Assembly (NCBI GenBank): GCA_963764195.1
Contig: CAVXRG010000003.1
Span: forward strand, 124,001-188,000
Direction of reading: 5' to 3'
Length of the DNA stretch: 64,000 nucleotides
Source of the DNA: JBDSSS01 sp963764195
Lineage (GTDB): Bacteria; Actinomycetota; Actinomycetes; Actinomycetales; Dermatophilaceae
Of the stretch, positions 33,880-41,843 are shown in pieces; within the stretch, counting starts at the first letter, position 1, and each line of letters opens with the position of its first letter. Below the pieces are notes generated by a model. It worked only from the letters and a program-made list of their open reading frames with translations, made no database searches and was not told the DNA's origin. Position numbers and translations under genes: made by a program.

Positions 33880-35210
33880 CAGCTGGTTCCTTCTGTGGTC
33901 GGGTCGATGGCGGACGTACCCGCTCGGTCGGCGACGGCCTTCTCGGCCGCGGCGAGTGCCACGCAGGTGGCGACGCCGGCCATCGCCGTGCGGACCTCGT
34001 CGAGCTCGGGGAACGTGGGGGCGAGGCGGATGTTGCGGTCACGGGGGTCGTCTCCGAGCGGGAACGATGCGCCGGCCGGCGTGAGTGCGATCCCGGCCGC
34101 CTTGGCCAGGCCCACGACCCGCGAGGCGGTGCCGTCGACGACGTCGAGGTTGACGAAGTAGCCCCCGGTGGGGTGGCTCCACTCGGCGATCCCCAGCCCG
34201 TCGAGCCCGGCCGTGAGGGCCTCGTCGACGGCGGCGAACTTCGGCGCGATGATCGCGCGGTGCTTGCGCATGTGCTCGCGCACGCCGTCGGCCGAGCCGA
34301 AGAACTCGGCGTGCCGCAGGTGGTTGACCTTGTCGGGTCCGATCGAACCCATCGCCAGGTGCTTGAGATACCACCGGACGGTCTCGGTCGAGCCGGCGAG
34401 CACCGCCACGCCCGCTCCAGCGAAGGTGATCTTCGAGGTCGAGGCGAACATGATCGCGCGGTTCGGGTGCCCCGAGGCGGCGGCGAGGCTGAGGATGTCG
34501 GCGCTCTTGGCCTCGTCCTCGGTGAGGTGGTGGAAGGCGTAGGCGTTGTCCCAGAAGATCGTGAAGTCCGGCGCAGCGGTGGGCATCGCGGCCAGGCGGG
34601 CGGCGATCTCGTGGGAGACGACCGAGCCGGTCGGGTTCGCATAGGTCGGAACGACCCAGATGCCCTTGATGCTCTCGTCGTCACGCACCAGGGCCTCGAC
34701 CGCGTCCATGTCGGGGCCGTCGACCCGCATCGGCACCGTCACCATCTCGATCCCGAAGGAGGCGAGCATCGAGAAGTGCCGGTCGTAGCCGGGGACGGGG
34801 CAGATGAAGCGGACTCTCTCCTCCTGCGACCACGGCCGCGGCGAGTCCACGCCGCCGTGGAGCAGGAAGTCGACGATCGTCGCGTACATCATCGACAGGC
34901 TGGAGTTGCCGCCGACGACGACCTGCTCCTTCTCGACCCAGAGCAGCTCGGCGAAGAGCTCCCGCAGCTCCGGCAAACCCTCGAGGCCGCCGTAGTTGCG
35001 CACGTCGGTGCCAGCCCGGTCCTTCGTCGTCGTCGGCAGGCCGAGCAGCGCATCGGACAGGTCGAGCTGGGCCGGGGACGGCTTCCCTCGGGTGAGGTCG
35101 AGCTTGAGCCCTCGCGCCTGCAGGTCCGCGTAGGCGGACTGCTGCTCCGCGAGGAAGCGGTCCAGCTCGTCGGCGGGCAGGGAGTCGAGGGGGGTTCGCG
35201 AAGATGTCAC
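33879..35210 (-). CDS. PLP-dependent aminotransferase, class I/II (AspAT type Ic)
   Basis: 443 residues. 'LTRGKPSPAQLDLSDALL', 'YGGLEGLPELRELFAE', 'PGYDRHFSMLASFGIEMV', 'VVPTYANPTGSVVS', 'DNAYAFHHLTEDE' and the Schiff-base segment 'FASTSKITFAGAGVAVLAGS' with its Lys place it in the Ic aminotransferase subgroup. It should transfer an amino group between an amino acid (probably Asp or Glu) and a 2-oxo acid. GTG 35210 is preferred, with AGGA 7 nt before it. The frame reading further upstream crosses the tRNA-Trp and is not real. Confidence 0.88.
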   Translation of the reverse strand: MTSSRTPLDSLPADELDRFLAEQQSAYADLQARGLKLDLTRGKPSPAQLDLSDALLGLPTTTKDRAGTDVRNYGGLEGLPELRELFAELLWVEKEQVVVGGNSSLSMMYATIVDFLLHGGVDSPRPWSQEERVRFICPVPGYDRHFSMLASFGIEMVTVPMRVDGPDMDAVEALVRDDESIKGIWVVPTYANPTGSVVSHEIAARLAAMPTAAPDFTIFWDNAYAFHHLTEDEAKSADILSLAAASGHPNRAIMFASTSKITFAGAGVAVLAGSTETVRWYLKHLAMGSIGPDKVNHLRHAEFFGSADGVREHMRKHRAIIAPKFAAVDEALTAGLDGLGIAEWSHPTGGYFVNLDVVDGTASRVVGLAKAAGIALTPAGASFPLGDDPRDRNIRLAPTFPELDEVRTAMAGVATCVALAAAEKAVADRAGTSAIDPTTEGTS

Positions 35211-35354
35211 GCTCCGATCCTGCCACTCGGGCGGGATCGGAGGACCGCCCGGTCCGTATGCCGGGTGCGCGGCGGGCGGCATCCGGCCTCGCGCGTCGTC
35301 GGAAGCCCGCGCGGGTCGCCGGGGAGGTGAGATGAGAGGTGACGGCGGAGCCGG

Positions 35355-35384
35355 TTCGCGATGGCTCGCCCCGTCCCGTATGAT
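35355..35384 (+). promoter_or_regulatory. Candidate promoter for tRNA-Trp-secE-nusG
   Basis: TTCGCG (35355-35360), 18 bp, TATGAT (35379-35384), about 70 bp before tRNA-Trp. Good -10, weak -35, like the tRNA-Thr promoter. Confidence 0.45.
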
Positions 35385-35456
35385 CTTCATTCGGACGGTT
35401 GACGCTGGCCATGCTGACGCATGCCGTCCACCCGGAACCCTCAGGGGATCCGGGGA

Positions 35457-35529
35457 AGGGCAATAGCTCAATTGGTAGAGCACTGGTCTCCAAAACCAGC
35501 GGTTGTGGGTTCGAGTCCCTCTTGCCCTG
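35457..35529 (+). tRNA. tRNA-Trp (anticodon CCA)
   Basis: 73 nt. Acceptor AGGGCAA pairs with TTGCCCT; the D arm is GCTC...GAGC; the anticodon arm is CTGGT-CTCCAAA-ACCAG with anticodon CCA; the T arm is GTGGG-TTCGAGT-CCCTC. It precedes secE and nusG as in most actinobacteria. CCA is not encoded. Confidence 0.96.
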
Positions 35530-35683
35530 CGCATCCCGACGTGACGCAAGTCGCGAAGAGATCGGGTGTCGGCGCCAGACGTCGACGCGTCAGAGGTCGT
35601 CGTGCAGAACGCGGCGCGCGCCTGCTGCCCGGCCACGGCCTGGGTGAGAGTCGCGGGCTGCACCCAGACAGAAAGCAGGAATC

Positions 35684-35953
35684 GTGACGGAGACGAGCGC
35701 CAAGCGCGGGTCCGACCGGGCCGACAAGGCTCGCGGCGGCAACCCGGTGTCGCGGTTCTTCGGCGCGATCAGCCTCTTCGTGCGTCAGATCCTCGACGAG
35801 CTGCGCAAGGTCGTGCGACCCACCGGTCCCGAGCTCGTGCGCTACACGACGGTCGTCGTCGTCTTCGTCATGGTGATGATGGCGCTGGTCTCGGCGATGG
35901 ACTTCGGGATGACCAAGCTCATCTCCTGGGCGTTCACGGGCAGCACGACCTGA
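35684..35953 (+). CDS. secE: Preprotein translocase subunit SecE
   Basis: 89 residues with a single C-terminal membrane helix ('YTTVVVVFVMVMMALVSAMDFGM') preceded by the conserved amphipathic 'FVRQILDELRKVVRPTGPELVRY'. The short one-helix form is standard outside enterobacteria. It clamps SecY in the membrane. GTG 35684 has AGGA upstream. nusG follows after 68 bp. Confidence 0.95.
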   Translation: MTETSAKRGSDRADKARGGNPVSRFFGAISLFVRQILDELRKVVRPTGPELVRYTTVVVVFVMVMMALVSAMDFGMTKLISWAFTGSTT

Positions 35954-36021
35954 TCCCGTCCGTCCCACGAACGTCACCGCCAGCCCCCGTGGCTGGACCA
36001 CCAGCAAGGAAGTAGGTCACC

Positions 36022-36882
36022 GTGTCCGAGCAGATCTCAGGGCAGCTCTCCGAGCAGATCGCCCCCGAGGACGCCACGAGCACCGAGCCCGTCGCCGACG
36101 AGTCGAGCGACCTGTCGACCGAGGTCGACACCGCCGTCGAGGACGAGTCCGCCACGGACACCGACATCGCACCCGACTTCACCGACGACGTGAGTGACGA
36201 CGTGCGTGAGGACGCCGCGGCCCAGGACGCCGACGCGACGCCCGACGAGCAGGACGATGCGCCCGTCGCGAGCACCGACCCCGTGGCCGACTACAAGGCC
36301 GAGCTGCGCACCCGCTTCGGCGACTGGTTCGTCATCCACTCCTACGCGGGCTACGAGAACCGGGTCAAGGCCAACCTCGAGACCCGGATCCAGACCCTCA
36401 ACATGGAGGACTTCATCTTCGAGATCGAGGTCCCCATGGAGGAGGTCACCGAGATCAAGAACGGGCAGAAGAAGCTCGTCCGTCGCGTCCGGATGCCCGG
36501 CTACGTCCTCGTCCGGATGGACCTCACCGACGAGAGCTGGGGCGCGGTGCGTCACACGCCCGGAGTGACCGGCTTCGTCGGCAACGCCCACCAGCCGGTG
36601 CCGCTGTCGATCGACGAGGTCTTCACCATGCTCGCCCCGAACCTCGAGATCGCCTCCGACGGCACCGGTGACGGCGCGGGCTCCGGCTCGACCGCCCGCG
36701 ACACCCGCCTGGTCGACTTCGAGGTCGGCGAGTCGGTCACCGTCATGGAGGGCCCGTTCGAGACCCTCCCGGCCACGATCTCCGAGATCAACCCCGACAC
36801 CCAGAAGCTCAAGGTGCTCGTCTCCATCTTCGGCCGGGAGACCCCGGTCGAGCTGTCCTTCGGTCAGGTCGCGAAGATCTGA
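36022..36882 (+). CDS. nusG: Transcription termination/antitermination factor NusG
   Basis: 286 residues: an acidic, disordered N-terminal extension to about residue 90 (typical of actinobacterial NusG), the NGN domain ('DWFVIHSYAGYENRVKANLETRIQTLNMED', 'PGYVLVRMDLTDESW', 'GVTGFVGN') and the C-terminal KOW domain ('FEVGESVTVMEGPFETLPATISEINPDTQKLKVLVSIFGRETPVEL'). A Gly/Ser/Asp-rich linker separates them. It binds RNA polymerase and couples it to Rho or the ribosome. A strong hairpin follows the stop, one of a matched pair with the one after rpoB. Confidence 0.96.
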   Translation: MSEQISGQLSEQIAPEDATSTEPVADESSDLSTEVDTAVEDESATDTDIAPDFTDDVSDDVREDAAAQDADATPDEQDDAPVASTDPVADYKAELRTRFGDWFVIHSYAGYENRVKANLETRIQTLNMEDFIFEIEVPMEEVTEIKNGQKKLVRRVRMPGYVLVRMDLTDESWGAVRHTPGVTGFVGNAHQPVPLSIDEVFTMLAPNLEIASDGTGDGAGSGSTARDTRLVDFEVGESVTVMEGPFETLPATISEINPDTQKLKVLVSIFGRETPVELSFGQVAKI

Positions 36883-36885
36883 ACC

Positions 36886-36924
36886 CTCGGGGGCTCACGG
36901 CCGCGAGCGGCCTGCGCCCCCGAG
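36886..36924 (+). terminator. Hairpin after nusG, copy 1 of a paired element
   Basis: Stem CTCGGGGGC (36886-36894) pairs with GCCCCCGAG (36916-36924); inside it GGCCGC pairs with GCGGCC. It starts 3 nt after the stop codon. A near-identical element lies directly after rpoB at 54568-54606. Likely a partial terminator or RNA-processing site. Confidence 0.7.
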
Positions 36925-36981
36925 TACCCCCGAAAGACCCGCGTGGTTTTGCCTGCGCGAAGAATGAGAAAATGCTCAGAC

Positions 36982-37002
36982 CCGCACGGCTGCGCCGTGC
37001 GG
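36982..37002 (+). promoter_or_regulatory. Stem-loop in the rplK leader
   Basis: CCGCACGGC, loop TGC, GCCGTGCGG: a perfect 9-bp stem 58 nt before rplK. No T-run follows. It could be part of the rplKA leader, possibly an L1 autoregulation site, but no match to the L1 target on rRNA was established. Confidence 0.4.
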
Positions 37003-37060
37003 ATGCAACCGGGTCATCGCCCGCGGCGTCGGCCCACAACCCCCAAGAAGGCTAGGAATC

Positions 37061-37492
37061 ATGCCCCCCAAGAAGAAGGTCTCCGGCTTCATCAAGCTGC
37101 AGATCCAGGCCGGTCAGGCCACCCCCGCCCCGCCCGTCGGTCCGGCCCTCGGCCAGCACGGCGTGAACATCATGGAGTTCGTCAAGGCGTACAACGCCGC
37201 GACGGAGGCCCAGCGCGGCAACGTCATCCCGGTCGAGATCACGGTCTACGAGGACCGCTCGTTCACGTTCATCACCAAGACCCCGCCGGCCGCCGAGCTC
37301 ATCAAGAAGGCTGCCGGCGTCGCCAAGGGCTCTGGCGAGCCGCACAAGACGAAGGTCGCCAAGCTCTCCCGCGACCAGGTCTACGAGATCGCCCGTCAGA
37401 AGATGGAAGACCTCAACGCCAACGACGAGGACATGGCGGCGCGCATCATCGCCGGTACCGCCCGCTCGATGGGCATCACCACCGAGCTCTGA
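37061..37492 (+). CDS. rplK: 50S ribosomal protein L11
   Basis: 143 residues, full length: 'KKVSGFIKLQIQAGQATPAPPVGPALGQHGVNIMEFVKAYNA' (thiostrepton-region prolines), 'ITVYEDRSFTF' and 'KTPPAAELIKKAAG'. It forms the GTPase-associated centre with 23S rRNA and the L10-L12 stalk. AGGAA precedes ATG 37061. The last codons plus stop are duplicated in tandem just downstream (37482-37531). Confidence 0.97.
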   Translation: MPPKKKVSGFIKLQIQAGQATPAPPVGPALGQHGVNIMEFVKAYNAATEAQRGNVIPVEITVYEDRSFTFITKTPPAAELIKKAAGVAKGSGEPHKTKVAKLSRDQVYEIARQKMEDLNANDEDMAARIIAGTARSMGITTEL

Positions 37493-37531
37493 GTCGAACA
37501 CCGAGCTCTGAGTCGAACAACGAGCTCTGAG
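37482..37531. repeat. 19-bp tandem duplication over the rplK stop codon
   Basis: CCGAGCTCTGAGTCGAACA occurs at 37482-37500 and 37501-37519, with a third partial copy (ACGAGCTCTGAG) at 37520-37531. Each copy carries the same TGA, so the protein end is unaffected. It looks like slippage expansion. Confidence 0.9.
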
Positions 37532-37545
37532 CTCACCGCCGTTCA

Positions 37546-37576
37546 CCCGGTCGGGACGTGACACGTCCCGACCGGG
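37546..37576 (+). terminator. Strong hairpin between rplK and rplA
   Basis: A perfect 15-bp stem (CCCGGTCGGGACGTG at 37546-37560 with its complement at 37562-37576). A second, smaller GC-rich stem (CGGGCCC/GGGCCCG) flanks AGCGGCATAC just after, near 37581-37611. No T-run. May attenuate rplA or mark a processing site. Confidence 0.6.
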
Positions 37577-37672
37577 GAACCGGGCCCAGCGGCATACGTC
37601 GCCGGGCCCGCGTGGGAGGACCGCGCTGGTCCGTCACCACGACTCCCGCACGACAGACACACAGGAGCAGAG

Positions 37673-38389
37673 ATGAAGCGCAGCAAGAACTACCGGGCAG
37701 CCGCCGAGCTGGTCAACCAGGACACGGTCTACGCGCCGCTCGACGCCGTCCGCGTCGCCAAGCAGACCGCCCGCGCCAAGTACGACGAGACCGTCGAGGT
37801 CGCGATGCGCCTCGGCGTCGACCCCCGCAAGGCCGACCAGGCCGTCCGCGGCACGGTCAACCTGCCGCACGGCACGGGCAAGACCGCCAAGGTTCTCGTC
37901 TTCGCCAACGCCGAGAAGGCCGAGGCCGCCCGTGAGGCCGGCGCCGACTACGTGGGCTCCGACGACATGCTCGAGAAGGTCCAGGGCGGCTGGCTCGACT
38001 TCGACGCCGTCGTCGCGACCCCCGACATGATGGGCAAGGTCGGTCGCCTCGGAAAGGTCCTCGGCCCGCGCGGCCTCATGCCGAACCCGAAGACCGGCAC
38101 CGTCACGATGGACGTCGCCAAGGCCGTCTCCGACATCAAGGGCGGCAAGATCGAGTTCCGCGTCGACAAGCACGCGAACCTCCACTTCATCATCGGGAAG
38201 GTGTCCTTCGACGAGTCCAAGCTCGTCGAGAACTACGCCGCCGCGCTCGAGGAGATCCTGCGTCTCAAGCCGTCCTCCTCCAAGGGCCGCTACATCGAGA
38301 AGGCCACCATCTCGACGACGATGGGCCCGGGCATCCCGCTCGACTTCTCCAAGACGCGCAACCTCCTCGGCGAGGACGCCCCCGCCTGA
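37673..38389 (+). CDS. rplA: 50S ribosomal protein L1
   Basis: 238 residues, full length: 'KRSKNYRAAAELVNQDTVYAPLDAVRVAKQTARAKYDETVEVAMRLGVDPRKADQAVRGTVNLPHGTGK', 'GPRGLMPNPKTGTV' and 'KIEFRVDKHANLH'. It builds the mobile L1 stalk and in many bacteria represses its own operon. GGAGCAGAG precedes ATG 37673. A strong terminator hairpin follows, so the rplKA unit ends here. Confidence 0.97.
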   Translation: MKRSKNYRAAAELVNQDTVYAPLDAVRVAKQTARAKYDETVEVAMRLGVDPRKADQAVRGTVNLPHGTGKTAKVLVFANAEKAEAAREAGADYVGSDDMLEKVQGGWLDFDAVVATPDMMGKVGRLGKVLGPRGLMPNPKTGTVTMDVAKAVSDIKGGKIEFRVDKHANLHFIIGKVSFDESKLVENYAAALEEILRLKPSSSKGRYIEKATISTTMGPGIPLDFSKTRNLLGEDAPA

Positions 38390-38406
38390 TCGAGGCACCC
38401 GCCTCG

Positions 38407-38445
38407 CGAGAGCCCGTCACCCCTGCCGGGGGTGGCGGGCTCTCG
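38407..38445 (+). terminator. Terminator after rplA
   Basis: A 17-bp stem with one wobble pair (CGAGAGCCCGTCACCCC at 38407-38423 against 38429-38445) and a 5-nt loop, 17 nt after the rplA stop. It separates rplKA from the inserted ggt gene. Confidence 0.8.
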
Positions 38446-38602
38446 GCGTCGGCGGCCCACCGGGTCCAGGGAAGGCGCAACACGTATGCCGGTGGGCGGC
38501 GGCCGGTGGCGCTCGACCCGCCGCACCCCCTCTCAGGATTCTCCCAAGATCGGTGGGTGCCGGGGGCAGACGGGGGCGGGGCCTCGGGTCTACCTTCGGA
38601 AA

Positions 38603-40510
38603 ATGAGCCGACGAAGCAGACGACGCACACGCTGGGTGGTGGTCGCTGCGGCGTCCGTCCTCCCGATCGCTCTCATTGCCCCGCAGGGGCAGGCACGCGC
38701 CTCCACGGCGCCCAGTTCGGAGCAGGGTGGAGACGACCACGGAGACCACGGAGACCACGGAGACCACGGCGACCACGGCTGGCACGGCAGACCCGTGACG
38801 CTGCCCAAGGTCCCCCTGATGAAGGGATCCGGCGGCGCGGTCAGCTCGGTCGACCGCGACGCCTCGCAGATCGGCATCGACGTCCTGGCGCGCGGGGGCA
38901 ACGCCGCCGACGCCGCGGTCGCGACCGCGGCCGCGCTCGGGGTGACCGAGCCCTACAGCGCCGGGCTCGGGGGCGGCGGCTTCCTCGTCTACTACGACGC
39001 GAAGCGCAAGAAGGTCTCGACGATCGACGGCCGCGAGACGGCGCCGAGGTCGTTCACCTCGACGACCTTCACCAACCCGGACGGGTCGGCGATGAGCTTC
39101 CCGACCGTCGTCAGCTCCGGCCTGTCCGTCGGGGTCCCGGGTACGCCCGCGCTCTGGGTCAACGCCCTGAAGAAGTACGGCACGCTCTCGCTCAACGCCG
39201 CCCTCAAGCCCGCCGAGCAGCTGGCCCGCAAGGGGTTCGTCGTCGACGACACCTTCCACGACCAGACGTCCGCCAACGCCACCCGCTTCGCGATGTTCCC
39301 GGAGACGGCCCGGGTCTTCCTCCGGAACGGCCAGGCCCCGGCGGTGGGTTCGACCTTCACCAACCCCGACCTCGCGGCCACCTACCGGATGCTCCGCACG
39401 CGGGGGATGTCCCAGCTCTACACCGGGACCCTCGGCCGCGCGATCGTCAAGGAGGTGCAGGCCCCGACGACGGCGCCCGGCGTCTCCGTGATGGGTGGCG
39501 AGATGACCGCACGCGACCTGCGGGCCTACACCGCCCCGACGCGTCAGCCGATCCACTCGAGCTACCACGGTTACGACGTCTACGGGATGCCGGTCCCGAG
39601 CTCCGGCGGCATCGCCGTCGCCGAGATCCTCAACCTGATGAAGGCCTACGAGGACCGGACGGGAGTGCGGACGAGGGCCGTCGACGACGTGGCCTACCTG
39701 CACCGCTTCGCCGAGGCCTCCGCGACGGCCTTCGCCGACCGCAACCGCTACGTCGGTGACGTTCCGGGCGTCCCGGTGAAGCAGCTCGTCAGCACCGGCT
39801 TCGCCGCCGAGCGGGCCTGCCTGTTCGACCCGGAGCAGGCGCAGGTGCGGCCGATCCCGTTCGGGTCGCCCGACGGCAGCTACCGGGGGTGCACCCCCGG
39901 CGCGGTGGCCCAGCCCGAGCCCTACGAGGGGCTCTCGACCACCCACCTGACCGCGATGGACCGGTGGGGCAACATCGCCTCGTACACCTTGACCATCGAG
40001 CAGACCGGTGGCTCGGGGATCACGGTCCCGGGCTACGGCTTCATCCTCAACAACGAGCTCACCGACTTCAACTTCACGCCGACGACCCCCGGCGTGCCCG
40101 ACCCGAACCTGCCCGGACCGGGCAAGCGGCCGCGGTCGTCGATGAGCCCGACGATCCTGCTCGAGGACGGCAAGCCCTTCCTCGCCGTCGGGTCCCCGGG
40201 CGGGTCGACGATCATCACCTCGACGAGCCAGACGATCCTCGGCTACCTCGACCGCGGCCTGCCGCTCGTCGACGCCGTCGCCGCCCCGCGGCTCTCCTCG
40301 CGCAACGGGTCGAGCGAGAGCGCCGAGCCGCAGATCGCGACCGGCCCGGTCGGCGACGGCCTCCGGGGCCTCGGCCACCAGCTCTCGTCGACGAGCGAGA
40401 TCGGTGCGGTCACCGCGATCCGGTCCCTCGGCCACGGCGTCTTCGAGGCCGCGGCCGAGACGACCCGTCGCGGCGGCGGGTCGGCGATGGTGGTCCGGCC
40501 CAAGCGCTGA
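38603..40510 (+). CDS. ggt: Gamma-glutamyltransferase, exported
   Basis: 635 residues. A signal peptide occupies the first 32 or so residues ('RRTRWVVVAAASVLPIALIA...ARA'). A His/Asp-rich stretch 'DDHGDHGDHGDHGDHGWHG' follows. The N-terminal nucleophile hydrolase has 'VLARGGNAADAAVATAAALGVTEPYSAGLGGGGFLVYYD' and the autocleavage/nucleophile site at Thr446 ('GLSTTHLTAMD'), predicting a 445-residue large and a 190-residue small subunit. It cleaves glutathione-type gamma-glutamyl bonds outside the cell or in the envelope. TACCTT ends 6 nt before ATG 38603, suggesting a leaderless mRNA. Inserted between rplA and rplJ. Confidence 0.93.
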   Translation: MSRRSRRRTRWVVVAAASVLPIALIAPQGQARASTAPSSEQGGDDHGDHGDHGDHGDHGWHGRPVTLPKVPLMKGSGGAVSSVDRDASQIGIDVLARGGNAADAAVATAAALGVTEPYSAGLGGGGFLVYYDAKRKKVSTIDGRETAPRSFTSTTFTNPDGSAMSFPTVVSSGLSVGVPGTPALWVNALKKYGTLSLNAALKPAEQLARKGFVVDDTFHDQTSANATRFAMFPETARVFLRNGQAPAVGSTFTNPDLAATYRMLRTRGMSQLYTGTLGRAIVKEVQAPTTAPGVSVMGGEMTARDLRAYTAPTRQPIHSSYHGYDVYGMPVPSSGGIAVAEILNLMKAYEDRTGVRTRAVDDVAYLHRFAEASATAFADRNRYVGDVPGVPVKQLVSTGFAAERACLFDPEQAQVRPIPFGSPDGSYRGCTPGAVAQPEPYEGLSTTHLTAMDRWGNIASYTLTIEQTGGSGITVPGYGFILNNELTDFNFTPTTPGVPDPNLPGPGKRPRSSMSPTILLEDGKPFLAVGSPGGSTIITSTSQTILGYLDRGLPLVDAVAAPRLSSRNGSSESAEPQIATGPVGDGLRGLGHQLSSTSEIGAVTAIRSLGHGVFEAAAETTRRGGGSAMVVRPKR

Positions 40511-40521
40511 GGGGACCGCGC

Positions 40522-40560
40522 CGGCGCGGCGGTAGCCTGTCGAGTCCGACCGCCGCGCCG
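40522..40560 (+). terminator. Hairpin after ggt
   Basis: A perfect 12-bp stem (CGGCGCGGCGGT with ACCGCCGCGCCG) and a 15-nt loop, in the 70-bp gap between ggt and the thiolase gene. Confidence 0.65.
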
Positions 40561-40580
40561 ACGCGAACCCGAGGAGCCCC

Positions 40581-41822
40581 ATGACCAAGGCGTTGACCCA
40601 GGCGTTGACCCAGGCGTTGACCGAGGTGTTCGTCTACGACGCCGTCCGCACGCCGTTCGGGCGCTACGGGGGCGCGCTCGCCGGCATACGGCCCGACGAC
40701 CTCGCGGCGCTCGTCCTCGCCGAGACGGTGCGACGCGCACCGGGGCTCGCCGGTGACGGGGTGTCCGCGGTCGACGAGGTGGTCCTCGGCAACGCGAACG
40801 GTGCTGGGGAGGAGAACCGCAACGTGGCGCGGATGGCGAGCCTGCTCGCGGGCCTGCCCACGTCGGTGCCGGGGTCCACCGTCAACCGGCTCTGCGGGTC
40901 CAGCCTCGACGCCGTGATGGTCGCGTCGCGCCAGATCGCCGTCGGCGAGGCGGACGTCGTCATCGCGGGGGGCGTCGAGTCGATGTCGCGGGCGCCCTGG
41001 GTGCTACCCAAGACGGAGCGGCCCTACCCGGCCGGCGACCTGGGTCTCTCCTCCACGACCCTCGGCTGGCGGCTCGTCAACCCGGAGATGAACCCGGCCT
41101 GGACCGTGTCGCTCGGCGAGGCCACCGAGCAGCTGCGCGAGCTGCACGGTGTCACGCGCGAGCGGCAGGACGAGTTCGCGGCCCGCTCGCACGCGCTCGC
41201 CGACCGGGCCTGGCGCGACGGTTTCTACGACGACCTCGTCGTCGGGGTCCCGGGAACGGACCTGACGCGGGACGAGTCGATCAGACCGGACACGACGGTC
41301 GAGCGCCTCGCAGGTCTGCGCACAGTCTTCCGCCCCGAGGGGGAGGGCACCGTCACGGCGGGCAACGCCTCACCGCTCAACGACGGCGCCTCCGCGGTGC
41401 TGCTCGGCAGCGAGCGTGCCGGGGAGCGGCTCGGCCTCGGTCCGCTGGCCCGCGTGGCCGGGCGGGCAGCGAGCGCCATCGAACCGCAGCTCTTCGGCTA
41501 CGCGCCCGTCGCCGCGGCCAACGCGGCGCTCGAGCGGGCCGGGATCGGGTGGGACGAGGTCTCCGTCGTCGAGCTCAACGAGGCCTTCGCGGCGCAGTCC
41601 CTCGCCTGCATCGACGCCTGGCCGATCGACCCCGAGATCGTCAACCCCCGCGGAGGGGCGATCGCGCTCGGGCACCCGCTCGGGGCGTCGGGCGGTCGGG
41701 TCGTGGGCACGCTCGTGCGCGAGCTCGAGCGGAGCGGGGGCCGGTGGGGCGTGGCCTGCATCTGCATCGGGGTCGGCCAGGGCCTGGCCGTGGTCCTCGA
41801 GAACGTCACCGCGTCGCGCTGA
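40581..41822 (+). CDS. Thiolase (acetyl-CoA C-acyltransferase; beta-ketoadipyl-CoA thiolase-like)
   Basis: 413 residues with the full thiolase set: 'FVYDAVRTPFGRYGGALAGIRPDDLAALV', nucleophile Cys105 in 'VNRLCGSSLDAVM', 'GGVESMSRAPWVLPK', 'LNEAFAAQSLACI', 'GGAIALGHPLGASGGR' and 'CICIGVGQG'. The pattern and length fit PaaJ/PcaF-type thiolases, which split 3-oxoadipyl-CoA into succinyl-CoA and acetyl-CoA, but fatty-acid thiolases are close and no other pathway gene is adjacent. The N-terminus carries a four-residue repeat (ALTQ) absent from the family. GAGGAG lies before ATG 40581. Confidence 0.88.
   Translation: MTKALTQALTQALTEVFVYDAVRTPFGRYGGALAGIRPDDLAALVLAETVRRAPGLAGDGVSAVDEVVLGNANGAGEENRNVARMASLLAGLPTSVPGSTVNRLCGSSLDAVMVASRQIAVGEADVVIAGGVESMSRAPWVLPKTERPYPAGDLGLSSTTLGWRLVNPEMNPAWTVSLGEATEQLRELHGVTRERQDEFAARSHALADRAWRDGFYDDLVVGVPGTDLTRDESIRPDTTVERLAGLRTVFRPEGEGTVTAGNASPLNDGASAVLLGSERAGERLGLGPLARVAGRAASAIEPQLFGYAPVAAANAALERAGIGWDEVSVVELNEAFAAQSLACIDAWPIDPEIVNPRGGAIALGHPLGASGGRVVGTLVRELERSGGRWGVACICIGVGQGLAVVLENVTASR
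40589..40624. repeat. 12-bp tandem repeat at the thiolase N-terminus
   Basis: GGCGTTGACCCA twice and GGCGTTGACCGA once, in frame, encoding ALTQ-ALTQ-ALTE right after MTK. It extends the N-terminus ahead of the family start (TEVFVYDAVRTP) by about a dozen residues. Confidence 0.9.
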
Positions 41823-41843
41823 GGGCCCCACGGCCGCGGCGGG

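Noticed and set aside
35211..35663. Extension of the aminotransferase to 35663
   Set aside because: It would cross the tRNA-Trp gene and adds sequence unlike the family.
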